NCBI GenBank assembly: GCA_003248075.1
Contig: QJYK01000197.1
Location: 1-42,735, forward strand
Reading direction: 5' to 3'
Source: Gemmatimonadota bacterium
Lineage (GTDB): Bacteria > Gemmatimonadota > Gemmatimonadetes > Longimicrobiales > Gaopeijiaceae
DNA: 42,735 nucleotides
The notes under the pieces were generated by a model. The model was not told the origin of the DNA and did no database searches. It saw nothing but the letters and a program-made list of their open reading frames with translations. Below are positions 1 through 7,910 of this stretch, one piece after another. Numbering within the stretch: position 1 is the stretch's first letter; the number at the start of each line of letters is the position of its first letter. A program made the translations under genes and the position numbers.

Positions 1-1
1 G

Positions 2-211
2 GTCGTCCGGGGTATGGCCGGCTTCGGCGCCAGCGCGCGCCTGCACACGGACCGGGTGCTGCGTCTCTCCAGCGACCTTCCGGTGATCGTCGAAGTGGTC
101 GAAGACGAAGGCAAGCTCGCCGAGGTGCTGCCCCTGCTGGATACCATCATGGGTGGTGGGCTGATCACCATGGAGCGCGCGCACGTGATCCGCTACCGCG
201 CCGAGCGGTAG
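2..211 (+). CDS. DUF190 family protein, C-terminal part (5' partial)
   Basis: The reading frame is open at the left window edge and ends with TAG at 209-211, so only the last 69 residues are present. The visible part (FGASARLHTDRVLRL, then DLPVIVEVVEDE and a C-terminal ITMERAHVIRY) matches the conserved core and end of DUF190 proteins as I know them. These are small cytosolic alpha/beta proteins often encoded next to crcB/fluc fluoride channels. The neighbour that would confirm a fluoride link lies outside the window. The ATG at position 14 is internal to the domain and is not the true start. Family assignment is fairly sure; function is not. Confidence 0.8.
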   Translation, partial: VVRGMAGFGASARLHTDRVLRLSSDLPVIVEVVEDEGKLAEVLPLLDTIMGGGLITMERAHVIRYRAER

Positions 212-239
212 CCGAGCCTGGCCCGGGACCGCGTCGAGC

Positions 240-257
240 CCGCCGGCGAACCGGCGG
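240..257 (+). terminator. hairpin after DUF190 gene
   Basis: A perfect 7-bp GC stem (CCGCCGG at 240-246, CCGGCGG at 251-257) encloses a CGAA tetraloop, 28 bases after the DUF190 stop. No T-tract follows, so intrinsic termination is uncertain. The same loop occurs in the stronger hairpin at 34433-34458. Confidence 0.4.
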
Positions 258-296
258 TCGCAGCGCTCCCACCCTGGAGACCGAGGAGGACGCGGG

Positions 297-717
297 ATGA
301 TCCGAAACATCGCCGGCCTGGTGGCAGGAGTGCTCACCGTGGGCGTGGTCGTGCTGGCCCTCCAGTGGGTCGGCGCGCGGCTGTACCCGCTGCCCGAGGG
401 TCTCGACCCACTCGATCCCGAGCAACAGGAGCTATTCCGCGAGTACATGCGGACGCTTCCCGCCTCGGGGTGGTTCCTGGCGTTCTCTTCGGAGCTTCTC
501 GGTGCCTTCGCCGGGGCGCTCGTCGCAGCCCGGATCGCGACGTCACGGCGCCTGTGGATCGCGGGCGGGTGTCATTGTCGGGCTGGCCTTGGCCGGAAGC
601 ATCTCGAACTGGTCGTCCTTCCCGCACCCCACGGCCTTCGTCGTCGGTCAGATCGTGGGCTACCCGGTCACGTTCCTGACCGCGGCGGTGCTGCTGCGCG
701 ACCGCGTGCCGCGCTGA
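297..717 (+). pseudogene. small membrane protein, frameshifted
   Basis: The gene starts at ATG 297 behind a GAGGAGG ribosome site (about 281-287). It runs in one frame to about residue 90 (…RRLWIAG) and continues only in the +1 frame (GVIVGLALAGSISNW…) to TGA at 717. The switch falls in GCGGGCGGGTGTC near 560-574, where one extra G in a GGG run explains it; with GG the protein would read continuously as about 139 residues. The joined product has hydrophobic segments near residues 4-24, 58-80, 90-105 and 110-130, as in a four-helix membrane protein. I do not recognise the family. It could be a real mutation or a homopolymer sequencing error. The unshifted frame runs on to 794 with arginine-rich, non-natural-looking sequence. 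Confidence 0.65.
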
Positions 718-737
718 CCGATCTCCGCTCGCGGGCG

Positions 738-3371
738 CTACTCGACTCGCAGCGTCTCCGCGGGATCCACCGCAGTCGCCCTCAGCGCCGGTAAGAGCGC
801 CGCAAGGAGCGCAACCGCCGCGAGCGCCGCGAAGGCCGCCACGTAGGGGAGAGGCTCCCCGGCGTGCACCTCCTCGGTCAGGCGGGGCATCAACCCCGCG
901 GCGGCGAGCGCTCCGAGCACACCGAGCAGGGCGCCTACACCCCACAGCCTCATCGCACGCCCCACGACCGACCGGAGCACGACCGCGGGGGCGGCGCCGA
1001 GGGCCATGCGCGTGCCGATCTCTCCCCGCCTCTGTGCGACGGCGTACGCGAGCACACCGTAGATCCCCACAGCCGCCAGAAGCACCGCGACCGCCCCGAA
1101 TGCTATGAGGAGCACGAGCGCGATCCGGGGTCCGGCGACGCTCCGTGTCACCACCGCCTCGAGTGTGGATACCTGAGTGATTGGAATGCGGGGATCCGCC
1201 TCACGCACCGCCGCACGCACGCCCGGCGCGAGCGCCGACGGTTCGCCGTCCGTGCGCAACACCAAGATCATGCGGCGCATCGGGCGCTGCAGCACAGAAA
1301 AGTAGACGTGTCCGTTCCCGGGGCGTGCCAGGCTTTCGTCGGGGACCGATTCCACGACGCCCACCACGGTCGCGGTGGCGCCCGACAAAGCCCCCACGTG
1401 GACCGGCCTGCCGACCGGGGACCCCTCAGGCCAGTAGCGGCGCGCCAGGGTCCGGTCGACCACGACGACCGGAGCCGAGGCGTCGTCGTCGGCGTCCGTG
1501 AACGCCCTGCCCTCGAGCACCGGGATGCCCAGGGTGCTGAAGTACCCTGGAGCGACCGGGCGCATGTTGCCACCGGGGTCCGGGTCCGTGACCGAGGGGT
1601 CGGGATCGACCAGCTCGATGGAGGCGGACCAGTTCCGCCCCGTCAGCGGAAGGAATTGGACCCCACCGGCGTCCGTCACCCCGGGCAACGCGCTCAGCCG
1701 GGCGATGAGCGCTCGGTAGAACGCGACCCCCTCCGCCCCTTGGTATTCGCCGGCGGGAAGCTCGATCGCGGCGGTCAGCACCCCCTCAGCGCGGAAGCCG
1801 GGATCCCGATCGACCAAGCGGAAGAAGGCGGTGGACGCGAGCCCCACCGCAGCAAGCAACGTACACGCCAGAGCGACCTGCCCGACCACCAGGCCGTCAC
1901 GCAGGCGTGCCGATCGCCTCGACACGCCCGCGCGCAGACCCGACTCCCGTAGGACCACCTGCGGGTCTGCCCGCAGCGCGCGGAGCGCCGGCGCCGCTCC
2001 GAACGCGAGGACGGTCGATGCCGTCACCACAAAGGCGAAGCCCAGCACGCGCGGATCCATGCTGAGCGAGCCCAGCGCGCGCATCGCCTCGAGGTCGGCA
2101 GACGTCAGCGCCGCCAGGCCGAAGCGCGCGAGTCCGAGACCGCCCAGGCAGCCGAGCACGCCCAGGAGCCCGCCCTCGATGAGGACGATGCGGACCAGGG
2201 GCCACGGGCCGGATCCCAGTGCGCGCCGTAGTCCGAGCTCTCGGGTCCGGCGCTCGGCCCGGGCCAGCATCACACCGACGACGTTCGCGCATGCCATCGC
2301 CAGAACGAGGCCTACCGCCACGAGCAGCAGCACCACCGCAGGGCCCGAGGTGCCGACGCGCTCCTCGTAGAGGGTACGAACGACCCGGGTCTGACCGCGC
2401 TCGACACGCTGCGGAACCGCCTCGGCAAGCCGGCCGGTCAGCGACCGCGCCGCGGCTTCGGGCGTCGAGCCGGGGCGGAGCCTCGCGACACCTCCGAGGA
2501 ACTGCCAACCCCAACGTCCTGCGTCGTACCATTCGGGACCCAGGGCGAGCGCCCGCCAGGCCTCCGCCCCTCGGGGGAGGGCCCCGGCGGGGGGCGCGAC
2601 CCCAACCACCCGATACCCACGCCCGTCGAGCCGTACGGATCGCCCCACCACCTCGCGATCCGCTCCGAACGCGCTCGTCCAGAGGCCCCAGGAGAGCACC
2701 ACGGCGTCGTCGCCGCCCGGCACCTCCTCCTCGGGCACGAAGAAACGCCCCAACGCCGGTTCGACTCCCAGGATCCGGAAGAGCGAAGCGCTCGCGCGCG
2801 GCGCCTCGAGCCGCCTGGGCTCGTCGCCCTCGGTGAGGTGGACGGTCTCGCCCAGGGTCCACACACCGACGTCCTCCACGAGCGCATCGGCACCCCGGAT
2901 GTCCCGAACGTCCAGCGGCGACAGCGCGAACGCGGCCTGCGGGGCCTCCCGCGAGCCCGAGTACACCCGCACCAGGCGGTCCGCGTGGGGGTACGGAAGC
3001 GGGCGCAGGAAGGCGGCATCGGCCACCGCGAAGATCGCGGTCGTCGCGCCGATCGCCGCTGCCAGGGTGACGGCGACCACGAGGGAGACCCCTACCTCCC
3101 TCGACAGAGCGCGAACGGCGTGCCGAACGTCCCGTCCCAGACCACTCACGATTCCCTCCTCGGAAAGCACCCCCACCAGGCGTCCGACCAACACGGCGAC
3201 CACGAGGGACGCCGCCTCCCGCCCGTACCAGAGCTCCGCCAGGGCGCGGCGCGCACCCCTCTGCACGCGGCGCTCGAGCTCCTCGTCCAGGTCCCCGAGC
3301 GCATGCTGCTCATCCGGGCCCAGGAGGGTCCGGAGCAGCCCGCGCAGCAAGGAGGACGGCATGCCCGCCAT
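738..3371 (-). CDS. duplicated MacB/FtsX-type ABC permease (ADOP family)
   Basis: 877 residues. About the first 80 (LLGPDEQHALGDLDEELERR…) resemble the permease-prefix domain of the 'Acidobacterial duplicated orphan permease' family. A helix at about 93-115 is followed by a periplasmic MacB_PCD-like domain, three FtsX helices (about 340-470), then a second helix, PCD domain and FtsX block (about 490-877). No ATPase gene lies beside it, as is usual for these orphan permeases, so the substrate is unknown (export or envelope remodelling). It follows the PadR gene with stop and start sharing an A (TGATG at 3373-3369), so it is translationally coupled and probably controlled by that repressor. Confidence 0.88.
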   Translation of the reverse strand: MAGMPSSLLRGLLRTLLGPDEQHALGDLDEELERRVQRGARRALAELWYGREAASLVVAVLVGRLVGVLSEEGIVSGLGRDVRHAVRALSREVGVSLVVAVTLAAAIGATTAIFAVADAAFLRPLPYPHADRLVRVYSGSREAPQAAFALSPLDVRDIRGADALVEDVGVWTLGETVHLTEGDEPRRLEAPRASASLFRILGVEPALGRFFVPEEEVPGGDDAVVLSWGLWTSAFGADREVVGRSVRLDGRGYRVVGVAPPAGALPRGAEAWRALALGPEWYDAGRWGWQFLGGVARLRPGSTPEAAARSLTGRLAEAVPQRVERGQTRVVRTLYEERVGTSGPAVVLLLVAVGLVLAMACANVVGVMLARAERRTRELGLRRALGSGPWPLVRIVLIEGGLLGVLGCLGGLGLARFGLAALTSADLEAMRALGSLSMDPRVLGFAFVVTASTVLAFGAAPALRALRADPQVVLRESGLRAGVSRRSARLRDGLVVGQVALACTLLAAVGLASTAFFRLVDRDPGFRAEGVLTAAIELPAGEYQGAEGVAFYRALIARLSALPGVTDAGGVQFLPLTGRNWSASIELVDPDPSVTDPDPGGNMRPVAPGYFSTLGIPVLEGRAFTDADDDASAPVVVVDRTLARRYWPEGSPVGRPVHVGALSGATATVVGVVESVPDESLARPGNGHVYFSVLQRPMRRMILVLRTDGEPSALAPGVRAAVREADPRIPITQVSTLEAVVTRSVAGPRIALVLLIAFGAVAVLLAAVGIYGVLAYAVAQRRGEIGTRMALGAAPAVVLRSVVGRAMRLWGVGALLGVLGALAAAGLMPRLTEEVHAGEPLPYVAAFAALAAVALLAALLPALRATAVDPAETLRVE

Positions 3372-3694
3372 CAGGTTTCAGCCAACAGGTCGTCGAGGCC
3401 GGCACGCATCCGGTCGAGGTCCCGGGTGCTCGAGCGGAGCTCCTTCAGGCCCGCCTCCGTGACGGTGAGGAAGCGCTTGGCACGTCCCCCGCGCGCCGGG
3501 GTCGACTCACCCAGCCGCCCCACGAGGAACCCTTTGGCCTCGAGCCGGCGGAGCGCCGTGTAGATCGCACCCCGGGTCAGACGTCGCCCGGTGCGTGACT
3601 CGATCTCGTCACGAATGGAGACTCCGTACGCGACGGCACCCAGTCGAAGGGCCGCCAACAGGATGAGTGACTCCAGCTCTCCGATCGCGCTCAT
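3371..3694 (-). CDS. PadR-family transcriptional regulator
   Basis: 107 residues with a PadR winged helix: an N-terminal helix (ELESLILLAAL), then YGVSIRDEIE, the recognition-helix region GAIYTALRRLEAKGFL, a basic wing (GGRAKRFLTVTEAG) and a C-terminal dimerisation helix. PadR proteins are usually ligand-relieved repressors of an adjacent transporter operon. Here the coupled permease gene is the evident target. The ATG start has only a weak purine-rich site upstream. Confidence 0.9.
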   Translation of the reverse strand: MSAIGELESLILLAALRLGAVAYGVSIRDEIESRTGRRLTRGAIYTALRRLEAKGFLVGRLGESTPARGGRAKRFLTVTEAGLKELRSSTRDLDRMRAGLDDLLAET

Positions 3695-3730
3695 GGTCCG
3701 CCGACTCCGGCCGGGGCGGTGAGGTCTCGG

Positions 3731-3748
3731 AGTATACGACGTCTACGA
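3731..3748 (-). promoter_or_regulatory. candidate PadR operator and -10 box
   Basis: Read on the minus strand, this is a tandem 9-mer TCGTAGACG-TCGTATACT (7 of 9 identical) about 37 bases upstream of the PadR ATG. It includes TATACT, a 5/6 match to a sigma-70 -10 box. An AT-leaning repeat over the -10 box of a PadR gene fits autorepression. No convincing -35 box is visible. Confidence 0.4.
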
Positions 3749-3775
3749 AATCGAGAAAGTTGGAAGCGAGGGTCC

Positions 3776-5035
3776 TCAGCTCCCTCGAACCAGGGCCAGG
3801 CGTGCGGCCGCCTGCGGATGGTCGGGCGCGAGCGCCAATACCCGCTCGTACTGTCTCACCGCTCGGTCGCGCTGCCCGGTGTACCGGTATGCCTCTCCCA
3901 GCTGGAACTGGCTGTTCGGGTCGTCGGGATGATCCTTCGCGTTCAGCTCGAACACGGCCACTCCGGCGGCCGCCCTTCCCCCGGACAGGAAGCGGTACCC
4001 GACGGCGATCGCTTCGGCGGTAACGTCCTGTGAAGGTCTTGCCGCCCGGAAGGCCTCATAGGCGACGCGCACGGGTTCGAGACCCTCCTCGGGGCCTATC
4101 CGCTCGAGCACGTCGGAGAGCGACACCAGACGGACGCGCCGCAAGGTCGAGCGCGCAGCGCCCCCGCCCACCCCGTTGCCCGAGACCAGATCGTTCACCC
4201 ACAGCTCGGTGCCGGCGGGGGAGGAGGCGATGCCGTTCGGCTGGCTCATCGACGCAGCGAGCGCCGGCCCATCCCGCTCGGCCTGACGTCCATCTCCGGC
4301 GACCGGTCGATACGTGCCGTCCCGCTCGAGACGATAAACCCGATGTCCGCGGAACTTCGTGACGTAGAAGCCACCCCGTGCGAACGCGATGTGTCCGTTG
4401 CCTCCCGCCCCGGCGATCTCCGCGAAGCGCGTCGCAGCCCCGTCCGGCGTGATCCGCACCACGTTCACGTTTCCGAAGTTCACCACGTACAGATCGCCAC
4501 GGTCGTCGAACGTGATCCCGTTCGGGCACGCGAACAGCTCGCCGGCTGAAAAGGTTGATACGCTGCGGTCCGGTGCCACCCGCGCGATGGTGCCCGCATT
4601 GCAGTTGCAGACGTAGAGCTCGCCTTCGCTTCCGGCGGCGATCCCGACGGGCCCGCTGAGCCCCTCGTCCACCCACGTCTCCACGGTGCCGTCCCGATCG
4701 ACGCGGGACACGAAGTTGCCGTGGAAGCTCGACTGGTACAGCTCGCCCCTCGGACCGATCGCGTTCCCCGACGCGCCGTAGAACCCGCTCGCGTAAAGCT
4801 CCACAGGACCTCCCGGCGTGTACCTCCAAACGGAGTTCCGGAAGTCTGCGAAGTAGACGTAGCCCAGCGCATCCACGGCCACACCGCCAACCGCCCCCAT
4901 CCCCGGCACGGTGTCCGAATCCACGACGGTGGTGACGCTGTCCGGGGGGATGGCGCTCTGGCCCTCCACGCCTCCGGTGAATGTCGTCCACGCGATCACG
5001 ACCCAACCGGCGCTCTGCAGCATCCGGCCCACCAT
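3776..5035 (-). CDS. secreted NHL/SMP-30-like beta-propeller with C-terminal TPR
   Basis: 419 residues with a signal peptide (about 1-25, ending GGVEGQS). Residues about 40-300 are repeated propeller blades of the NHL/streptogramin-lyase/SMP-30 type (VDALGYVYFADFRN, GPRGELYQSSFHGN, DDRGDLYVVNFGN, PNGIASSPAGTELWVND). The last ~80 residues form TPR-like helices (NSQFQLGEAYRYTGQRDRA, YERVLALAPDHP). Enzymatic activity cannot be assigned; a periplasmic binding or scaffolding role is equally likely. A good ribosome site (GGAGGTGGGG) precedes the ATG. Confidence 0.75.
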   Translation of the reverse strand: MVGRMLQSAGWVVIAWTTFTGGVEGQSAIPPDSVTTVVDSDTVPGMGAVGGVAVDALGYVYFADFRNSVWRYTPGGPVELYASGFYGASGNAIGPRGELYQSSFHGNFVSRVDRDGTVETWVDEGLSGPVGIAAGSEGELYVCNCNAGTIARVAPDRSVSTFSAGELFACPNGITFDDRGDLYVVNFGNVNVVRITPDGAATRFAEIAGAGGNGHIAFARGGFYVTKFRGHRVYRLERDGTYRPVAGDGRQAERDGPALAASMSQPNGIASSPAGTELWVNDLVSGNGVGGGAARSTLRRVRLVSLSDVLERIGPEEGLEPVRVAYEAFRAARPSQDVTAEAIAVGYRFLSGGRAAAGVAVFELNAKDHPDDPNSQFQLGEAYRYTGQRDRAVRQYERVLALAPDHPQAAARLALVRGS

Positions 5036-5118
5036 GCCCCACCTCCGTCTCGAGGGGTACCCGCCTCGCCCCTACGCTCGAGGTGACGGCATGTTGCTGG
5101 ATGGCGCAGGTCGTGGTG

Positions 5119-5628
5119 TCAGATGAAGACGACCTGTGCCCCCTCCGCCTTCTCCCAGAAATCCATGGCGGTGATGCTCTCGGTGACCTGTGGTACCAGG
5201 TCCGAGACCTCCAGGCCGAACATCTCCATGGCCAGCTGGCACGCGTACAACTCGGCCCCGGCGTCTCCGAGGATCTCCAGCATCTCGCGAACGTCGGGAA
5301 TGTCGAGCTTCTCCATCTTCTTCTTCATCATGCCGGTGGCCAGCGCCTCCATTCCGGGCAGTCCCATGACCGAGTGCGGCATGGGGCTCGACGGATTTCC
5401 CAGCATCCCCGCGTGGAGGTGATCCACCTTCTTGTCGTTGATGATATCCAATCCCCAGAACGTGAAGAAGACCATCGCCTCGAGACCCATCATGCGCGCC
5501 GCGTTGGCCATGATGAGGCCCGGGTAGGCCATGTCCAGGCTCCCCTTCGAGCAGATGATGGCGACCTTGCGCGAGGTCTCGTTCGCCTCGACGGGGGAGA
5601 GGACGTCCGCCTCCATCGTGGTGTTCAT
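5119..5628 (-). CDS. DsrE2-type (DsrE/F-like) sulfur-carrier protein
   Basis: 169 residues. Start MNTTMEAD is chosen because its ATG overlaps the stop of the upstream DsrC/TusE gene (TGATG); a longer reading frame extends over that gene in another frame and is rejected. The fold pattern (KVAIICSKGSLDMAYPGL, then MGLEAMVFFTFWGL, then GAELYACQLAMEMFGL) matches the DrsE_2/DsrE2 group. Conserved cysteines at 26 and 130 are candidate persulfide carriers. DsrE-family proteins pass sulfane sulfur to TusA/DsrC partners, and the upstream neighbour is such a partner. It is the last gene of the sulfur operon. Confidence 0.88.
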   Translation of the reverse strand: MNTTMEADVLSPVEANETSRKVAIICSKGSLDMAYPGLIMANAARMMGLEAMVFFTFWGLDIINDKKVDHLHAGMLGNPSSPMPHSVMGLPGMEALATGMMKKKMEKLDIPDVREMLEILGDAGAELYACQLAMEMFGLEVSDLVPQVTESITAMDFWEKAEGAQVVFI

Positions 5629-5942
5629 CAGATGCACCCCTTCGGCTTGGACAGGCCGGCGATTCGCGAGGCCAGGATCCCGGGTCCCTTGGGGAAGAGC
5701 TGGTACATCTCCTTCGTCGAGATCCCGGTTCCCTTGGTGATGCCGCGCACCGTCGGGGGGGCTCCCTTGTCCGCGTTCGTCCTGCGGCAGAAGTCGATCA
5801 CCTGCCAGTGCTTCTCGCTGAGTGTGATCCCACTCCCCGCCGCGATCTCCGCCGCGATCTCGGGCGTCCATTGATCGGGATTCAGAAGGAACCCCTCGGC
5901 ATCCACCTCGATCGGGCTTCCCGCCAACAGCATCGTGCTCAT
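5628..5942 (-). CDS. DsrC/TusE-family sulfur-relay protein
   Basis: 104 residues, the normal size for DsrC/TusE. Typical features are DAEGFLLNPDQWTPEIA, KHWQVIDFCRR and a flexible C-terminal arm ending KPKGCI with the penultimate cysteine (Cys103, 'CysA'). The second redox cysteine of respiratory DsrC ('CysB', 11 residues earlier) is serine 92 here, so no intramolecular trisulfide of the dissimilatory DsrC kind can form. The protein is therefore closer to TusE or a persulfide carrier. It overlaps both neighbours by 4 bases or fewer. No dsrAB is present in the window. Confidence 0.9.
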   Translation of the reverse strand: MSTMLLAGSPIEVDAEGFLLNPDQWTPEIAAEIAAGSGITLSEKHWQVIDFCRRTNADKGAPPTVRGITKGTGISTKEMYQLFPKGPGILASRIAGLSKPKGCI

Positions 5943-6517
5943 GTCGTTACTCCCGCGTCGTCGAAAGAGGTGGCCAGCGCCACCTCGGTCTTGGCATGGC
6001 CTTCGGATCCCATCTCCCGGAGCACGTTCAGCATGAGCGTCATGCCACGCCGCACTTCCGGGTCCCGCAACGCTCGCCAGAGCCCCGGCCGCCTGCGCGC
6101 GCCCTCGTCGGTCCCGTGCAGGGCCGTGGCGGCCCGGTCCGCGAGCTGCATGACGTCGGGCTGCGTGAGGTTGCGAACGGTTCTCAGGATTCCGACGACG
6201 TTGTCGCCGAGAAGACGGACGTCTTCTTCTGAGAACGACGTCGCAACCCGCTCGCCCATCTTCACCGCCTCCCGGGCGAAGCCGAGCGCACCGCCCTGCT
6301 CCAGCGCGTGGAGCTTGCGAGAGATCGCCTGGGAGGCGCCATGAACCATCGGCCAGAGGTCCTCGCGCATCTCCTCGAGCCCTTCGAGACGGTGTGTGAC
6401 CGCGTCGATGACGTGCTCGATGCGGTCCATCTTGGCGTTGAGCGCCCTCAGCTCCTGGAGGATCTCCGACGTACCGGTCTCCGCCGGCGAGAGGTCCATC
6501 ACTTCCGAGATCGTCAT
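5939..6517 (-). CDS. DUF1641 domain protein
   Basis: 192 residues from ATG 6517 (MTISEVMDLSPAETG); its stop overlaps the start of the DsrC/TusE gene. It is an all-helical, soluble-looking protein: residues about 18-60 form a likely coiled coil (ELRALNAKMDRIEHVIDAV), followed by the DUF1641 core (LLGDNVVGILRTVRNLTQPDVM, then RRGMTLMLNVLREMG). DUF1641 proteins are repeatedly found with SQR-like or formate-dehydrogenase-type oxidoreductases and have no established biochemical role. Here it sits between a flavoprotein and two sulfur carriers, so an adaptor role is a reasonable guess. Confidence 0.85.
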   Translation of the reverse strand: MTISEVMDLSPAETGTSEILQELRALNAKMDRIEHVIDAVTHRLEGLEEMREDLWPMVHGASQAISRKLHALEQGGALGFAREAVKMGERVATSFSEEDVRLLGDNVVGILRTVRNLTQPDVMQLADRAATALHGTDEGARRRPGLWRALRDPEVRRGMTLMLNVLREMGSEGHAKTEVALATSFDDAGVTT

Positions 6518-6519
6518 AG

Positions 6520-7752
6520 TCAGCTCCACTTGCCCAGCAGGGACATCTTCGAGTCGACGAACGGGATCTCGCGTCCAGCCAGCAGCTGGTTCCAGTAGAC
6601 CGAGCGAAACGCCATCTTGCCCCAGTGGTTGGCCTCGCTCTCGCCGAGAAGGCTCAGCGGGCCGATGCCGGGAAGCGGGAAACGACCAGGAAGCGGCTCG
6701 GTGTCGTAGTTGAAGTCGATGAGCACCGCCTTGCCGAATCCGGTCTCGATGAAGCAGTTGGCGTGTCCGTCGAAGTCCTCGCACAGCTTCCGGCCATCGA
6801 TGGCGCGGAGCACGTTCTTCTCGAGGACGTCCCCCTGGAAATGGGCCACCGACCCGGCCTTCGATGAGGGGAGATCGGTGGCATCACCGAGAACGAACAC
6901 GTTCTTGTGCTCCTTGGAGCGGAGCGTCTCCCGCTCCGTGGGGACGAAGGCGAGGTCGTCACCCATCCCGGATCGCTCGACGGCCTCACTCCCCATGTTC
7001 GTGGGTATCGACACGAGCAGATCGTACCGGACCTCTCGCCCGTCCCAGCTCTTGAGGATGCGACCGTCACCGTCGATCTCGCTCGCGTTGAACTCGGTCT
7101 CGACCAGGACGTTCTTCTCTGCGAGCAAGCCTCCCAGAAGCGCGGATGCCCGTGGCTTGGTGAAGGCTCCGTCCAGCGGCGTCGCGTAGACGAGCTCGAC
7201 CCTGTCCCGGTTCCCCTTCTGGTGGAAGAACCAATCCGCCAGAAAGAGAAACTCGAGCGGAGCGACCGGACACTTGATCGGCATCTCGGCAACGTTGAGC
7301 ACGAGCCGCCCCTGCTCGAACCGCTCGAGGGCGTAGAACAGCTGTTGGGCTCCCTCGAGCGTGTAGAAGTCGAAGATGTTCTTCCGCCAGCCCGGCCCGG
7401 TCAGCCCCTCAGTCTCCGCGGGTACGATGCGGCTTCCGGTCGCGACGATCAGGAGATCGTACGGGAGCCTCGACCCGTCGGAGAGCCGGACGGAGGACGT
7501 GTCCGGGTCGATCACGTCGATGCCCGACAGAACGAGCTCCACCCCGTTCGGGATGAAGCGTCTCCTCGGCTTCACGACATCGCGGGCTCGGTAGATCCCG
7601 AACGGGATGAAGAGGAGGCCGGGTTGATAGACATGGCGATCGTCCTGATCGACCACGGTGATCGCCCACTGGTCGGGGTCCAGCGCCCTGCGGAGCTTGG
7701 ATGCCATCATGGTCCCCGCGGTGCCACCCCCCAGGATCAGCAGCTTCTTCAT
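6520..7752 (-). CDS. sqr: sulfide:quinone oxidoreductase-like FAD protein
   Basis: 410 residues from ATG 7752, behind GAGGAAGGAC; the reading frame extends upstream but lacks a signal there. An N-terminal FAD Rossmann motif (LLILGGGTAGTMMASKL) and a second dinucleotide motif (VFVLGDATDLPSSKAGS) mark the SQR/FCSD-like two-dinucleotide-binding family. Cys161 (MPIKCPVAPLEF) and Cys333 (DGHANCFIETGFG) correspond to the two redox cysteines of mitochondrial-type SQR (human Cys201/Cys379 contexts). This supports oxidation of sulfide or a related sulfur compound with electrons to quinone. The C-terminal segment (about 360-410) has hydrophobic and aromatic residues suited to membrane docking. First gene of the operon. 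Confidence 0.85.
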   Translation of the reverse strand: MKKLLILGGGTAGTMMASKLRRALDPDQWAITVVDQDDRHVYQPGLLFIPFGIYRARDVVKPRRRFIPNGVELVLSGIDVIDPDTSSVRLSDGSRLPYDLLIVATGSRIVPAETEGLTGPGWRKNIFDFYTLEGAQQLFYALERFEQGRLVLNVAEMPIKCPVAPLEFLFLADWFFHQKGNRDRVELVYATPLDGAFTKPRASALLGGLLAEKNVLVETEFNASEIDGDGRILKSWDGREVRYDLLVSIPTNMGSEAVERSGMGDDLAFVPTERETLRSKEHKNVFVLGDATDLPSSKAGSVAHFQGDVLEKNVLRAIDGRKLCEDFDGHANCFIETGFGKAVLIDFNYDTEPLPGRFPLPGIGPLSLLGESEANHWGKMAFRSVYWNQLLAGREIPFVDSKMSLLGKWS

Positions 7753-7794
7753 CGTCCTTCCTCGTGTCGAGCCGCCGGGTTCTGTCACCGGCGC

Positions 7795-7826
7795 CATCGA
7801 CACGAGGAGCAACAGCGATGCCGCAT
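7795..7826 (-). promoter_or_regulatory. sigma-54 promoter of sqr operon
   Basis: The minus strand reads GCGGCATCGCTGTTGCTCC: GG (7822-7821), exactly 10 bases, then GC (7810-7809). This matches TGGCACG-N4-TTGCW at 9 of 12 positions, including the invariant GG/GC and TTGCT. Transcription would start near 7797, leaving a leader of about 45 bases before the sqr ATG at 7752. The adjacent sigma-54 activator gene supports it. Confidence 0.72.
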
Positions 7827-7837
7827 GGGGTCGCGCG

Positions 7838-7885
7838 CTTATGTGACTATCCCACAGCGACTTATGTGAATAACACACCTGGTGT
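7838..7885. promoter_or_regulatory. repeat cluster between sigma-54 promoter and UAS
   Basis: A 9-mer CTTATGTGA occurs twice (7838-7846, 7861-7869) with starts 23 bases apart. It is followed by an 11-bp perfect palindrome ACACC-T-GGTGT (7875-7885). These lie about 40-90 bases upstream of the predicted start, where IHF or a second regulator would bind. TGTGA half-sites are CRP/FNR-like, but no full consensus site is present. Confidence 0.35.
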
Positions 7886-7910
7886 ACGGTCCTGAGGCGA
7901 AACGGAGCGT

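Noticed and set aside
864-1952. Plus-strand 362-codon open frame opposite the ADOP permease
   Set aside because: It lies entirely within a well-supported permease, has His/Arg/Asp-rich shadow composition and no domain; typical of high-GC antisense frames.
5119-7752. Dissimilatory sulfite reductase (dsr) gene cluster
   Set aside because: No dsrAB, dsrMKJOP or aprAB present, and the DsrC-like protein lacks CysB, so only a sulfur-relay unit is supported.
7838-7869. CRISPR-like direct repeats (CTTATGTGA twice)
   Set aside because: Only two 9-base copies 23 bases apart in a promoter region, with no cas genes; regulatory repeats are more likely.
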